From JAZKFR01 sp040386295 (lineage in GTDB: Bacteria; Pseudomonadota; Gammaproteobacteria; Burkholderiales; Rhodocyclaceae), in NCBI GenBank assembly GCA_040386295.1, contig JAZKFR010000091.1, forward strand, positions 1-32,003: DNA of 32,003 nt, read 5' to 3'. The notes under the pieces were generated by a model that had not been told where the DNA came from, made no database searches, and saw only the letters and a list, made by a program, of their open reading frames with translations. The position numbers were made by a program, and so were the translations under genes. Position 1 is the stretch's first letter; every line of letters starts with the position of its first letter. Shown here piece by piece: positions 17,332-24,911 of this stretch.

Positions 17332-17730
17332 ATGCTCGACACCTTCCCTAATCCAGCACCGCAACGCGACTTTCAAATCCACATTGAAATCCCGGAATTC
17401 ACCTGCCTGTGCCCCAAAACCGGACAACCCGATTTCGCCACTTTGATTCTCGACTACGTGCCAGAGCAGCACTGTATAGAGCTCAAAAGCCTCAAGCTCT
17501 ACATCGTTTCGTTTCGCAACGAAGGCTGTTTTCACGAAGCCGTGACCAACCGCATTCTCGATGAGCTAGTCGCCGCCAGCGCGCCCCGTTTCATGCGTTT
17601 AACCGCCAAATTTTATGTGCGTGGCGGCGTGTTCACTAACGTCGTTGCCGAGCACCGCAGAGCAGACTGGACAGCACCAGCCAGAATCGAATTAGCCGAC
17701 TTCCCCGCCTCATCCAATATCCGATCGTAA
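17332..17730 (+). CDS. queF: 7-cyano-7-deazaguanine reductase QueF (short type)
   Basis: NADPH-dependent nitrile reductase that turns preQ0 into preQ1 in queuosine biosynthesis. It has 132 aa, the unimodular (YkvM-like) length. The catalytic Cys is C27 and the catalytic Asp D34 in LCPKTGQPDFATL (26-38). The QueF motif ELKSLKLYIVSFRNEG (50-65) is followed by the substrate-binding FHE (67-69). The frame is open back to 17272 but has no earlier start codon, so ATG 17332 is used; it lacks a Shine-Dalgarno sequence. A strong AAGGAGGG at 17270-17277 lies 55 bases too far upstream to serve it. I looked for a preQ1 riboswitch in the leader and did not see one. The UPF0149 gene follows after five bases. 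Confidence 0.95.
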   Translation: MLDTFPNPAPQRDFQIHIEIPEFTCLCPKTGQPDFATLILDYVPEQHCIELKSLKLYIVSFRNEGCFHEAVTNRILDELVAASAPRFMRLTAKFYVRGGVFTNVVAEHRRADWTAPARIELADFPASSNIRS

Positions 17731-17735
17731 ATGCC

Positions 17736-18434
17736 ATGAGCCCTCCAGAATTCAAGGCAGAAAGCGCGCGAGAATTAAGCGCAGAGGACGCAGCAAGCCC
17801 TCAACACAGGCAGCTCGAAGCCTTACTCAGCGCACCTAGCCTGACTAAAGCGCTACGTTTAGACGAAGTTCAAGCTTACCTATGTGCCGCCTTATGTGGC
17901 CCGCAACCGATGGCTGAAGCCGCCTGGATGAGCCGTGCCCTGGGTGGTAGCGCTGCACTCGCTAGCCAAGCTGGGCAAGACAGCGTCGCCGCCCTACGCG
18001 CATTTGCACAAAACCTAGAGCAACAGCTAGCGCAAGGCCAAGCGCCTACTCTGATCTTCTACGCGGAAGAAAAGCACAGTGGTGGCTTCGGCAGCAGCAA
18101 CGCACTAGAGCAAAAATATCTGCGCTGGTGTAATGCCTACCTCAGCGCAGTTGATGACTCAGCCGAAGATTGGTTCGTCGCACTCGGCGACGAGCTCGCT
18201 GAGCAAGCAGATCCGATCAGTCGTCAAACCATAGACCAACTCGATGAATACCTATTTCCCCTCCTGGTGCTCAGTGGGCTAGCCAAGGCGGCCGCCCGAG
18301 AAAGCGGCGAACCCTGGCCGCAAGGCAGCGAAGAACTGGCTCTGATGGAAGACAGCGCCGCCGAGCTACCTCAAGCCATTGCTGACATCTATTGCCTTTG
18401 GGTGAAACAAGCTCAGCGATCAGCTAGTGTCTAA
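17736..18434 (+). CDS. UPF0149 (YecA/YgfB-like) family protein
   Basis: 232 aa. The pattern LRLDEVQAYLCAALCGPQPM followed by WMSRALGG, and a second helical part with LRWCNAYLSAVDDSAEDWF, matches the UPF0149/YecA family, a helical fold of poorly defined cellular role. The C-terminal SEC-C zinc motif found in some YecA proteins is absent. The first 25 residues are Glu/Ala-rich and probably disordered. The gene begins five bases after queF, so the two are likely co-transcribed; there is no clear Shine-Dalgarno sequence. Family assignment rests on motif resemblance only. Confidence 0.7.
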   Translation: MSPPEFKAESARELSAEDAASPQHRQLEALLSAPSLTKALRLDEVQAYLCAALCGPQPMAEAAWMSRALGGSAALASQAGQDSVAALRAFAQNLEQQLAQGQAPTLIFYAEEKHSGGFGSSNALEQKYLRWCNAYLSAVDDSAEDWFVALGDELAEQADPISRQTIDQLDEYLFPLLVLSGLAKAAARESGEPWPQGSEELALMEDSAAELPQAIADIYCLWVKQAQRSASV

Positions 18435-18883
18435 TTGCACAATGCCGCAAGGCAACACTAGGCAAGCACCGGAATAAGGCAGTAAGGCGAAGCAAAAGAA
18501 TGACGCCCACCTACCGTTCAACGTTCAACATCCAACTTTGCCAGGCAGGCTCGATGGCAAACGAAACGCTGCAGGGTGCGGCGTAAACAGCTTAAGCGCG
18601 AGGAAATAGAGAAGGCCTCTGCACAGTCCGCACGGATTGAAGGAGCGTTGCACTTGCTGTACGGCAGAGCATCTTGTCAGAGCGGATCATGCCTACGAGC
18701 GCTGCGTTCGCGGCATGGCTTGCGCTTGCAAGAAAGCACGCTTTCTCCCCACCCCCTCGCCCGCAAGCGGGTGAGGCGTCAGCTAAGCTAATCGCTTGTA
18801 CAGAGAGCTCTCTAGGCTTAAGCCCTTTTGAACACCTAGATAAATTTATTTCTCACGCAAAATTTATGCTCAAGAAATTGAAT
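18435..18883. other. Non-coding stretch with three inverted repeats
   Basis: These 449 bases lie between two convergent genes and hold no convincing reading frame. Three inverted repeats follow one another: CATGCC/GGCATG arms at 18688-18717, AGAAAGC/GCTTTCT at 18731-18746, and the hairpin at 18755-18776. The right end (18830-18883) is very AT-rich; by my count about 20 per cent GC for 18841-18900. None of the hairpins has a U-tract typical of an intrinsic terminator. Confidence 0.7.
18755..18776. repeat. REP-like hairpin
   Basis: The arms CCTCGCCCGC and GCGGGTGAGG pair fully with one G-T wobble around two A residues. A closely similar C/G-rich hairpin with the core CCCGCAAGCGGG is a common dispersed intergenic repeat in many Proteobacteria. 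Copy number in this genome cannot be judged from one window. Confidence 0.6.
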
Positions 18884-21049
18884 TTATTTAGAAATCTTTT
18901 TATAAGGCCGACTTTCAGAGGCTCGTTCTTTCTCATATACAGCCAATTCCTCAACTGTTGAGATCATCCTGTAACTGCGGAAGATGCTGAAATCCCTGCC
19001 CAGGCCATCTGGACAGTACGCGGGCAGCTGCTCCGTCTCGATTGTAATCAATGTCATTGTTGGCACTGGCAAGCCTTGCACTGCTTCACCAAAACGTTCA
19101 GGATGTTGTCGAACAAGTACTTGCTTTTCGAACTGTCGCTCGCAAAAATCATGCACATCATCAAAAACGGGCAGAACGATCCCCTCCAAGTAGAGCAATT
19201 GCAAAGAAGGCAAAGAAGTGTGTGGAGAAACAGAGTGCAGCAAGCGCATCAGCTCTGCTGCTTTCCACTCATCGCTTTCTTCTTCTGACGAGAGTTTATT
19301 CACTCTCGAAATCGGGGCTGGAATTAAACTCAATCCATTTAAATCTAAACCATTCAAGCCCAACCCATTTTTCTGCGCGACTTTATAGCGCTCTAGCGCG
19401 TCAATTTGATGTTGAATACCCTGCCGGGTTGAACAAAAGTCAGCGAATCGTTGTTGCGCACATTGTGAACTTTCTGCCTGGATCGAATTGTTAATAGCTT
19501 GGAAAAGTTGAGTGTACTCACGCAAATGATCCTGCAACATTTTGATTTCTTTATCCAATACTTTCGTATCAACTTTTGCCGACACAGAAAGTTGCAAGAG
19601 GTAAGACAGCGTTAACTCCCGCAACCCATGACAGCTACTGAGAAACTCACCCAGTTTACGCAGCACAGCATTACTTGATAGGACATTTAAATCTAAATTT
19701 GAATTTGAATCTGAATCTGAATCTGAATCTGAATCTAAATCTGAACCTATATCCCCGCCCAAGTCCAGAGTCTCAAGTTGCTTCCTTTGCCCATCGTCCA
19801 AACGCAACAAAGCAGCCAGCGCCCCCGGCGTGTCGGTAAAAGCAAGATAACGTAGAGAATCAAAGCGCTGCAAAATAGAGGGATCTAAGTCTTGCACCGC
19901 CGATAAGCGCAGCTCTTGCAATCGATTTTCGTTCTCAGCAAGAACAGATAAAACCAGATTGATTCTATTTGCAGCATGCGCGCAAAGAAAAACGAGATAG
20001 GGAAACTGAACAAGAAGTTCCTTCAAATCATCGTCAGAAAACCCCGCAGCCTCTCCCTCTTCGGGCACATAACCCAGGCCCTCTAAATGCGTCATCGATT
20101 CTTTAGCCTGCTCCGACAAAGTCGCGAGCAAGGACGCCGTATACCGGGAATCCTTTGGAAAAACCCAATGCCTAACACCGATATATCTTTGCAGAGACAC
20201 ACTCGAACTTAGTCTAAGTCCGTTCAAATTTACTTTGCTCAAGCGCGCTGCCATGCCAGCGTCAATGATCGCCGTCAAGGCCTCCTGGCTCTGCTTGCGA
20301 TCAAAAGCGCAACCGGAAAAATCCAAGCTGTAATTAACAGCCAAATCGTTCCAAGCACCATTCATGCTGCGCAACAGCTCTATTTTCTGCGCCTTATCCA
20401 AAACAGCGTAATCAGCCAATCTAATCTCGCGCGGAGCCTTACGATTAGAGCCCGCTGCTTTCAAATAGCACTTTAAATATTGTTTCGCCTCTTCAAAGCT
20501 TTGCCCTGCAGGGGATTTATCTGGCCAACCACTGGCAGCAAACCAGTTGGAAAACTGCTCTAAAATGCTTTGTTTTTGCATTTCAGGCGACGTAATAACA
20601 ACAGGCATTTCAATCTGATCGAGAGGAATAGGATCATCTCGCCATTTGTCAAAAACATACTCTTTTTCAAGAGGCCACAGTTGATGAAACGCCGGAGGCT
20701 CATCTAATGGACCACATATACGCTCACATTCTCCAATAGGAACAAAGCCGCTATCTACACTCGGTGGCCTATATTCTTGACCATGCGTCCGTTCATTTTG
20801 TTCAGCTAAAGGCTCATTACTGTTCGTCTCAGACTGCTCAAAATACTCTAATGTCGCCTCCAATGTTTCTGGCGGCGGCACGCCTCGCTTCGACAGATCT
20901 AGCCTTGCTCTTTCTAGCGTCAACAGATCTAAACTCGGTATTTCTGGTTTTGACTTTTTCTCCGGTATCACCCTAGACCGTTCAGCATTCAAGAGCTCTT
21001 GCTCACCTAGGAGCTGCATTACGCCAGGGCCTCCTGCAACACGCCACAT
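18884..21049 (-). CDS. LRR-like orphan protein with Asp-Ser tract
   Basis: I do not recognise a named family. The frame gives 721 aa from ATG 21049, chosen because GAGGGG lies seven bases upstream; the frame extends to a GTG at 21100 without a comparable site. There is no signal peptide or transmembrane helix. The N-terminal 150 residues are polar and Pro/Glu-rich. From about residue 250 on there are leucine-rich-repeat-like stretches (RLSKVNLNGLRLSSS, LQELRLSAVQDLD, LETLDLGGDI, LRELTLSYLLQL, LPSLQLLYLEGI), broken by an Asp-Ser tract, a probable coiled coil (KEIKMLQDHLREYTQLFQA) and an NGLxL repeat. Sampled lines have 35-48 per cent GC, lower than most flanking genes. It stands alone between convergent and divergent neighbours. 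Acquisition by transfer and a secreted, host-directed or protein-binding role are possible but not shown. Confidence 0.75.
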   Translation of the reverse strand: MWRVAGGPGVMQLLGEQELLNAERSRVIPEKKSKPEIPSLDLLTLERARLDLSKRGVPPPETLEATLEYFEQSETNSNEPLAEQNERTHGQEYRPPSVDSGFVPIGECERICGPLDEPPAFHQLWPLEKEYVFDKWRDDPIPLDQIEMPVVITSPEMQKQSILEQFSNWFAASGWPDKSPAGQSFEEAKQYLKCYLKAAGSNRKAPREIRLADYAVLDKAQKIELLRSMNGAWNDLAVNYSLDFSGCAFDRKQSQEALTAIIDAGMAARLSKVNLNGLRLSSSVSLQRYIGVRHWVFPKDSRYTASLLATLSEQAKESMTHLEGLGYVPEEGEAAGFSDDDLKELLVQFPYLVFLCAHAANRINLVLSVLAENENRLQELRLSAVQDLDPSILQRFDSLRYLAFTDTPGALAALLRLDDGQRKQLETLDLGGDIGSDLDSDSDSDSDSNSNLDLNVLSSNAVLRKLGEFLSSCHGLRELTLSYLLQLSVSAKVDTKVLDKEIKMLQDHLREYTQLFQAINNSIQAESSQCAQQRFADFCSTRQGIQHQIDALERYKVAQKNGLGLNGLDLNGLSLIPAPISRVNKLSSEEESDEWKAAELMRLLHSVSPHTSLPSLQLLYLEGIVLPVFDDVHDFCERQFEKQVLVRQHPERFGEAVQGLPVPTMTLITIETEQLPAYCPDGLGRDFSIFRSYRMISTVEELAVYEKERASESRPYKKISK
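19325..19369. repeat. Three NGLxL-encoding 15-bp units
   Basis: The coding strand reads NGLGL, NGLDL, NGLSL in succession, three five-residue units with related but diverged codons. The five-residue period resembles pentapeptide repeats, although three copies are too few to form that fold alone. Confidence 0.75.
19688..19747. repeat. Ten 6-bp units (TRAATY) encoding an Asp-Ser tract
   Basis: Ten consecutive hexamers follow the pattern TRAATY, apart from the last (TGAACC). Five perfect TGAATC units lie at 19706-19735. On the coding strand they encode SDLDSDSDSDSDSNSNLDL. Copy changes would alter tract length without a frameshift. Confidence 0.95.
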
Positions 21050-21069
21050 CTTATTTCCCCTCATAAAAG

Positions 21070-21094
21070 TGCCCAGCAAAGCATTTACTGGGCA
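21070..21094. repeat. Inverted repeat before the LRR-like gene
   Basis: TGCCCAG (21070-21076) and CTGGGCA (21088-21094) pair perfectly around 11 bases. The hairpin lies 20-45 bases upstream of the preferred ATG 21049, so it would sit in the mRNA leader or act as an operator. A second dyad, TTGGCT/AGCCAA, lies at 21132-21150. Confidence 0.55.
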
Positions 21095-21273
21095 GCGCAC
21101 TCATTAACAACAAAACGCAAGAAGTAAAACATTGGCTTCAAGCGAGCCAAATTAAATGCCATTTTAAAGCAAAAAACATGCCTTTTCTGTCGAAGCAGCT
21201 CTCAGCCTAGCGCACGCATCGTCAAGCGCGTGCTGGCCGTGCTACCATCGTCGTCTTGCCTTGTTCCACTTCA

Positions 21274-22119
21274 ATGGTTTACTCAACCGTGCTCAATTGC
21301 GACCTGCATTGCCATTCCACCGCTTCCGACGGACTCCTCTCAGCGCCCGAAGTGGTGCGTAGGGCATCCCAAAATGGGGTGAACATGCTCGCCTTAACCG
21401 ACCACGACAACCTTGCTGGCCTGCCGCAAGCGCGCCTAGTCGCTGCGGAAGAAGGCCTGCGCTTCATCAACGGCGTCGAAATCTCAATCGAATGGTCGGG
21501 GCAGCAAATTCATTTACTCGGTTTCGCCTTCGACGCTGAAGACAGCACGCTCAACACAGGCCTAAACGCTATTTGCGCCGGGCGTGTCGCGCGTGCCGAA
21601 CGGATCGCCAAGGAGTTAGACAAAATCGGCATTGCCGACAGCTTTGCCGGTGCCATGCGTTACGCAAAAAACCCCAATCTCATTAGCCGCGCGCATTTTG
21701 CCCGTTATTTGGTTGAAATCGGTGTCTGCAAGGACGTACGCAGCGTCTTCGACAAATATCTGATCCCCAACCGCCCAGGCTACGTTGCGCATCGCTGGCC
21801 AACGCTAAGCGAAGCCTGCGGCTGGATTCTCGGCGCCGGCGGTGTTGCTGCGGTAGCGCACCCCGGGCGCTACGCCCTCTCAGCACCCAATATGCGTCGC
21901 TTTCTCAGCGAATTTAAAGATCTCGGCGGCCAGGCCATTGAAGTGGTATCGGGTAGCCACTCGCCAGAAAAAGTCGTCTTATTCACCCGCTTGGCCAAAC
22001 AGTACAATTTTCTCGCCTCGCGCGGCTCCGACTTTCACGGCGTCGGCGAAAGTTACACCGATCTCGGCAAACTAGCCCCCCTGCCCGACGGCTTACAACC
22101 CGTTTGGGATCAATTTTAA
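21274..22119 (+). CDS. PHP-domain phosphoesterase (RNase AM/TrpH-like)
   Basis: Metal-dependent phosphoesterase of the PHP superfamily, 281 aa. E. coli YciV/Rnm of this family trims RNA 5' ends and hydrolyses 3',5'-nucleotide bisphosphates. Metal ligands are visible in DLHCHSTASDG (10-20), LTDHDN, GVEIS, ISRAHFARYL, AVAHPGRY, SGSH and GSDFHG, covering the full set of PHP motifs. ATG 21274 is used because the motif begins about ten residues later, as in relatives; a TTG at 21256 would add six residues. No Shine-Dalgarno sequence is obvious. It opens the rightward core block that continues to rluB. The precise substrate cannot be fixed from sequence. Confidence 0.9.
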   Translation: MVYSTVLNCDLHCHSTASDGLLSAPEVVRRASQNGVNMLALTDHDNLAGLPQARLVAAEEGLRFINGVEISIEWSGQQIHLLGFAFDAEDSTLNTGLNAICAGRVARAERIAKELDKIGIADSFAGAMRYAKNPNLISRAHFARYLVEIGVCKDVRSVFDKYLIPNRPGYVAHRWPTLSEACGWILGAGGVAAVAHPGRYALSAPNMRRFLSEFKDLGGQAIEVVSGSHSPEKVVLFTRLAKQYNFLASRGSDFHGVGESYTDLGKLAPLPDGLQPVWDQF

Positions 22120-22325
22120 ATGGCTAGAGCTTTATTGTCTTTATCGGGCAAAACCTGGCTACGCCCTTGTTGTGCACTGGCACAGGTAACAAAGCAGCTT
22201 AACAGCACGGGCAGCGTGCTTCTAGCGCTTCATCCCGCAACAATCTCGGCTCAATACAACAGAGCGCAACACAGCGTACAGCGCATGTCTCAGCCCGCCC
22301 TGCCCAAAGCCGCTCCATCCTCCGC

Positions 22326-22346
22326 ATACGCGGGTTAAACGCGTAT
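22326..22346. repeat. Dyad just upstream of the YciO-family gene
   Basis: ATACGCG and CGCGTAT are perfect complements separated by seven bases, and end six bases before the start codon at 22353. It could mask ribosome entry or be a regulator site. The surrounding 233 bases (22120-22352) hold no gene I can support. Confidence 0.6.
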
Positions 22347-22352
22347 TCAGCC

Positions 22353-22979
22353 ATGGCTCATTTGTGCTCCACTCACCCCACGCATCCCTCAGCGCGCTTG
22401 TTGCAAAACACGGCTGAAGCGCTGCGCCGGGGCGGCGTCATTGCTCTGCCCACTGATTGCTGCTACGTCCTCGCCTGTGCTTTTGACAACAAAGATGCGG
22501 CAGAACAAATCCGCCGCATACGGGGCGTAGACGAACGTCATCATTTGACGTTGATATGCCCCACGCTATCGAGCATCGCTCAATTCGCCCGGGTCGATAA
22601 CGCACAATATCGTTGGCTCAAAGCCTGCACGCCGGGTAGCTACACGTTTATTCTCGAAGGCAGCAAAGAGCTGCCACGCCGCCTACTTCACCCAAAACGC
22701 AAAACACTGGGTCTGCGTATCCCGGCGCACCCACTTTGCCTAGCCTTACTCGAGCAGCTGCAAGAACCGCTGCTCAGCGCAAGCTTGATTTTACCCGGTG
22801 ATGAATTCGCGCTGACCGAAGCCTGGGAAATTCAAGATAGTCTAGACAATCAACTGGCGCTCATTCTAGACGCTGGACAGTGCGGGGGCGCGCCAACGAC
22901 GATCATCGATCTTAGCGACGGGACGCCCAAACTGATACGCCAAGGCAAAGGTGCACTCGCACCGCTGGGCTTAGCCTAG
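22353..22979 (+). CDS. YciO/YrdC/Sua5-family protein (YciO type)
   Basis: 208 aa, of the fold that makes threonylcarbamoyl-AMP for tRNA t6A modification in TsaC/Sua5. The pattern here is that of the YciO branch: GGVIALPTDCCYVLACAF (residues about 27-44), RRIRGVDERHHLTLIC, PGSYTFILEG, HPKRKTLGLRIPAHP and GAPTTIIDLS. YciO proteins bind nucleotides and RNA, but their exact role is less settled than that of TsaC, so I give no symbol. There is no Shine-Dalgarno sequence before the ATG. In Burkholderiales a gene of this kind commonly sits between the PHP gene and the M50 protease gene, as here. Confidence 0.9.
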   Translation: MAHLCSTHPTHPSARLLQNTAEALRRGGVIALPTDCCYVLACAFDNKDAAEQIRRIRGVDERHHLTLICPTLSSIAQFARVDNAQYRWLKACTPGSYTFILEGSKELPRRLLHPKRKTLGLRIPAHPLCLALLEQLQEPLLSASLILPGDEFALTEAWEIQDSLDNQLALILDAGQCGGAPTTIIDLSDGTPKLIRQGKGALAPLGLA

Positions 22980-23037
22980 TGACTAGCCTCGTGCGCTGCA
23001 GCGCCCAGCAAGCAAACAGAGTGAGGAAACAGAGCCC

Positions 23038-23694
23038 ATGGAATCCTTAATACAAAACATCTTAATCGGCGCCCTGCCCATTTTGCTGGCAATCACCCTG
23101 CACGAAGCAGCACATGGCTACACGGCACGCCACTTTGGTGACCCGACCGCCTGGCAAGCAGGCAGGATCAGCCTCAACCCAATGCGACACATTAGTTTGG
23201 TCGGCACGGTGCTGGTTCCGCTGTCGATTTTACTGCTCTCAGAAGGCGACTTCTTATTCGGCTGGGCCAAACCCGTGCCGGTTGACTTTGGGCGTTTGCG
23301 TCAGCCCAAAAAAGACATGCTGTGGGTCGCCGCTGCAGGCCCAGCGGCTAATTTACTGATGGTTTTTGGCTGGGCACTCCTGCTTAAACTAGACCTTATC
23401 CTTCCGTTTAATCCCTTTAGCCTGGCGCTAGCCAAGATGGCGCTGATCGGCATCAACATCAATCTTGCCTTGATGCTGCTCAACCTATTACCACTCCCCC
23501 CGCTAGACGGCGGACGCATCGTACTCAGCCTATTACCGACACGCATGGCCTTGAGCTACGCCCAGCTCGAGCGCTTTGGCTTGCCGATTCTGCTGGTTTT
23601 ACTATTCACCGGTATATTAGGCGCCTTGCTCACGCCGCTGACCTCGCTGTTGCGCGACCTACTTCAGCTTATTTTCCAACTCCCTCTCGCTTAA
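23038..23694 (+). CDS. Site-2-type zinc protease, M50 family, membrane
   Basis: Integral-membrane metalloprotease-like protein, 218 aa. The zinc motif HEAAH (22-26) lies in the first transmembrane helix and the third ligand D157 in NLLPLPPLDGGR. Four or more hydrophobic helices are visible (about 6-25, 52-68, 95-118, 130-152, 178-200). There is no PDZ or CBS domain, so it belongs to the short M50 group often found next to trpS; its substrate is unknown. GAGGAAA lies 12 bases before the ATG, a rather long spacing. trpS starts three bases after the stop, which suggests coupling. Confidence 0.92.
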   Translation: MESLIQNILIGALPILLAITLHEAAHGYTARHFGDPTAWQAGRISLNPMRHISLVGTVLVPLSILLLSEGDFLFGWAKPVPVDFGRLRQPKKDMLWVAAAGPAANLLMVFGWALLLKLDLILPFNPFSLALAKMALIGININLALMLLNLLPLPPLDGGRIVLSLLPTRMALSYAQLERFGLPILLVLLFTGILGALLTPLTSLLRDLLQLIFQLPLA

Positions 23695-23697
23695 ATT

Positions 23698-24900
23698 ATG
23701 TACACAGAACGCGTTCTTTCTGGCATGCGCCCAACCGGCAGCCTCCATCTCGGCCACTACCATGGCGTGCTCAAAAACTGGGTCAAGCTGCAACACGAAC
23801 ATCCCTGCCTGTTTTTTGTCGCAGACTGGCACGCGCTAACCACCCATTACGATCACCCGCAAGGAATCGAAAAAGCCAGTTGGGACATGATCATCGACTG
23901 GCTAGCCGCCGGCATAGACCCTGCGCAAGCAACCTTATTCATCCAATCGCAAGTGCCAGAACACGCTGAACTGCACTTATTGCTGTCGATGATGACCCCG
24001 CTTGGCTGGCTAGAACGGGTGCCGACCTATAAAGACCAACAAAACAAACTCAGCAGCAAAGACTTATCGACCTACGGTTTTCTCGGCTACCCCTTGCTAC
24101 AAGCGGCAGATATCCTGATCTACCGCGCCGACAAAATTCCCGTTGGCGAAGACCAAGTGCCACACATCGAGTTCTCACGCGAAATTGCACGCCGGTTTAA
24201 CCATCTCTACGGCCGCGCGCCCGATTTTGAGGTAAAGGCCAAAGAAGCCGTCAAAAAACTCGGCACCAAAAAAGCGCAGCATTACAACGAACTGCGTAGC
24301 CGTTTTCAAGAACAAGGCGATCAAGAAGCGATTGAGCAAGCACATGCTCTGCTCGACGAAGTACAAAACCTATCGCACGCGGATCGAGAACGTCTGTTCG
24401 GCTACCTCGAAGGCAGCGGCAAAATGATTCTCGTAGAACCCAACGCGCTACTCACCCAATCACCTCGTCTCCCCGGTTTAGACGGGCAAAAAATGTCGAA
24501 GTCTTACGACAACACGATCACCCTGCGCGAAGAAGAATCGGTCGTCACGCAAAAAATAAAGCGCATGCCAACCGACCCAGCACGTATTCGACGCACCGAT
24601 GCTGGCGACCCTGAAAAATGTCCTGTCTGGCAATTGCACCAGGTGTATTCCGACGCAAACTGCCAAAACTGGGTACAACAAGCTTGCCGCAGCGCCAGCA
24701 TCGGTTGCCTGGAGTGCAAACAACCGATCATCGAGCAAATCCTCAAAGAGCAAGAGCCCATGCGCGAGCGCGCCCAGTACTACCTCGACGACCCCACGCT
24801 AGTACGCAACATCATCGCCGACGGCAACGAAAAAGCCCGTAAGTTAGCGCAAGAAACCATGCGCGAAGTACGCGAAGCAATCGGGCTGAACTACAGCTAA
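23698..24900 (+). CDS. trpS: Tryptophanyl-tRNA synthetase
   Basis: Class I aminoacyl-tRNA synthetase that charges tRNA-Trp. It has 400 aa. The HIGH-type motif is SLHLGH (15-20) and the KMSKS loop is at 265-269 (GQKMSKSYDN). VPVGEDQVPHIE-like residues at about 147-158 bind the substrate. It is longer than the 334-aa E. coli enzyme because of a charged insertion at about 175-245 before the KMSKS loop, a known form in betaproteobacteria. It begins three bases after the M50 gene, has no separate Shine-Dalgarno sequence, and is followed closely by scpA. Confidence 0.97.
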   Translation: MYTERVLSGMRPTGSLHLGHYHGVLKNWVKLQHEHPCLFFVADWHALTTHYDHPQGIEKASWDMIIDWLAAGIDPAQATLFIQSQVPEHAELHLLLSMMTPLGWLERVPTYKDQQNKLSSKDLSTYGFLGYPLLQAADILIYRADKIPVGEDQVPHIEFSREIARRFNHLYGRAPDFEVKAKEAVKKLGTKKAQHYNELRSRFQEQGDQEAIEQAHALLDEVQNLSHADRERLFGYLEGSGKMILVEPNALLTQSPRLPGLDGQKMSKSYDNTITLREEESVVTQKIKRMPTDPARIRRTDAGDPEKCPVWQLHQVYSDANCQNWVQQACRSASIGCLECKQPIIEQILKEQEPMRERAQYYLDDPTLVRNIIADGNEKARKLAQETMREVREAIGLNYS

Positions 24901-24911
24901 GCCGCCGCACC

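Noticed and set aside
19688..19747. Phase-variable switch or CRISPR-like array
   Set aside because: The six-base units are in frame, so slippage would not switch the gene off, and there are no spacers. It is kept only as a length-variable tract.
22120..22338. 72-codon frame starting directly after the PHP gene stop
   Set aside because: No ribosome binding site, no recognisable protein, and it ends in the dyad before the YciO-family gene; probably chance.
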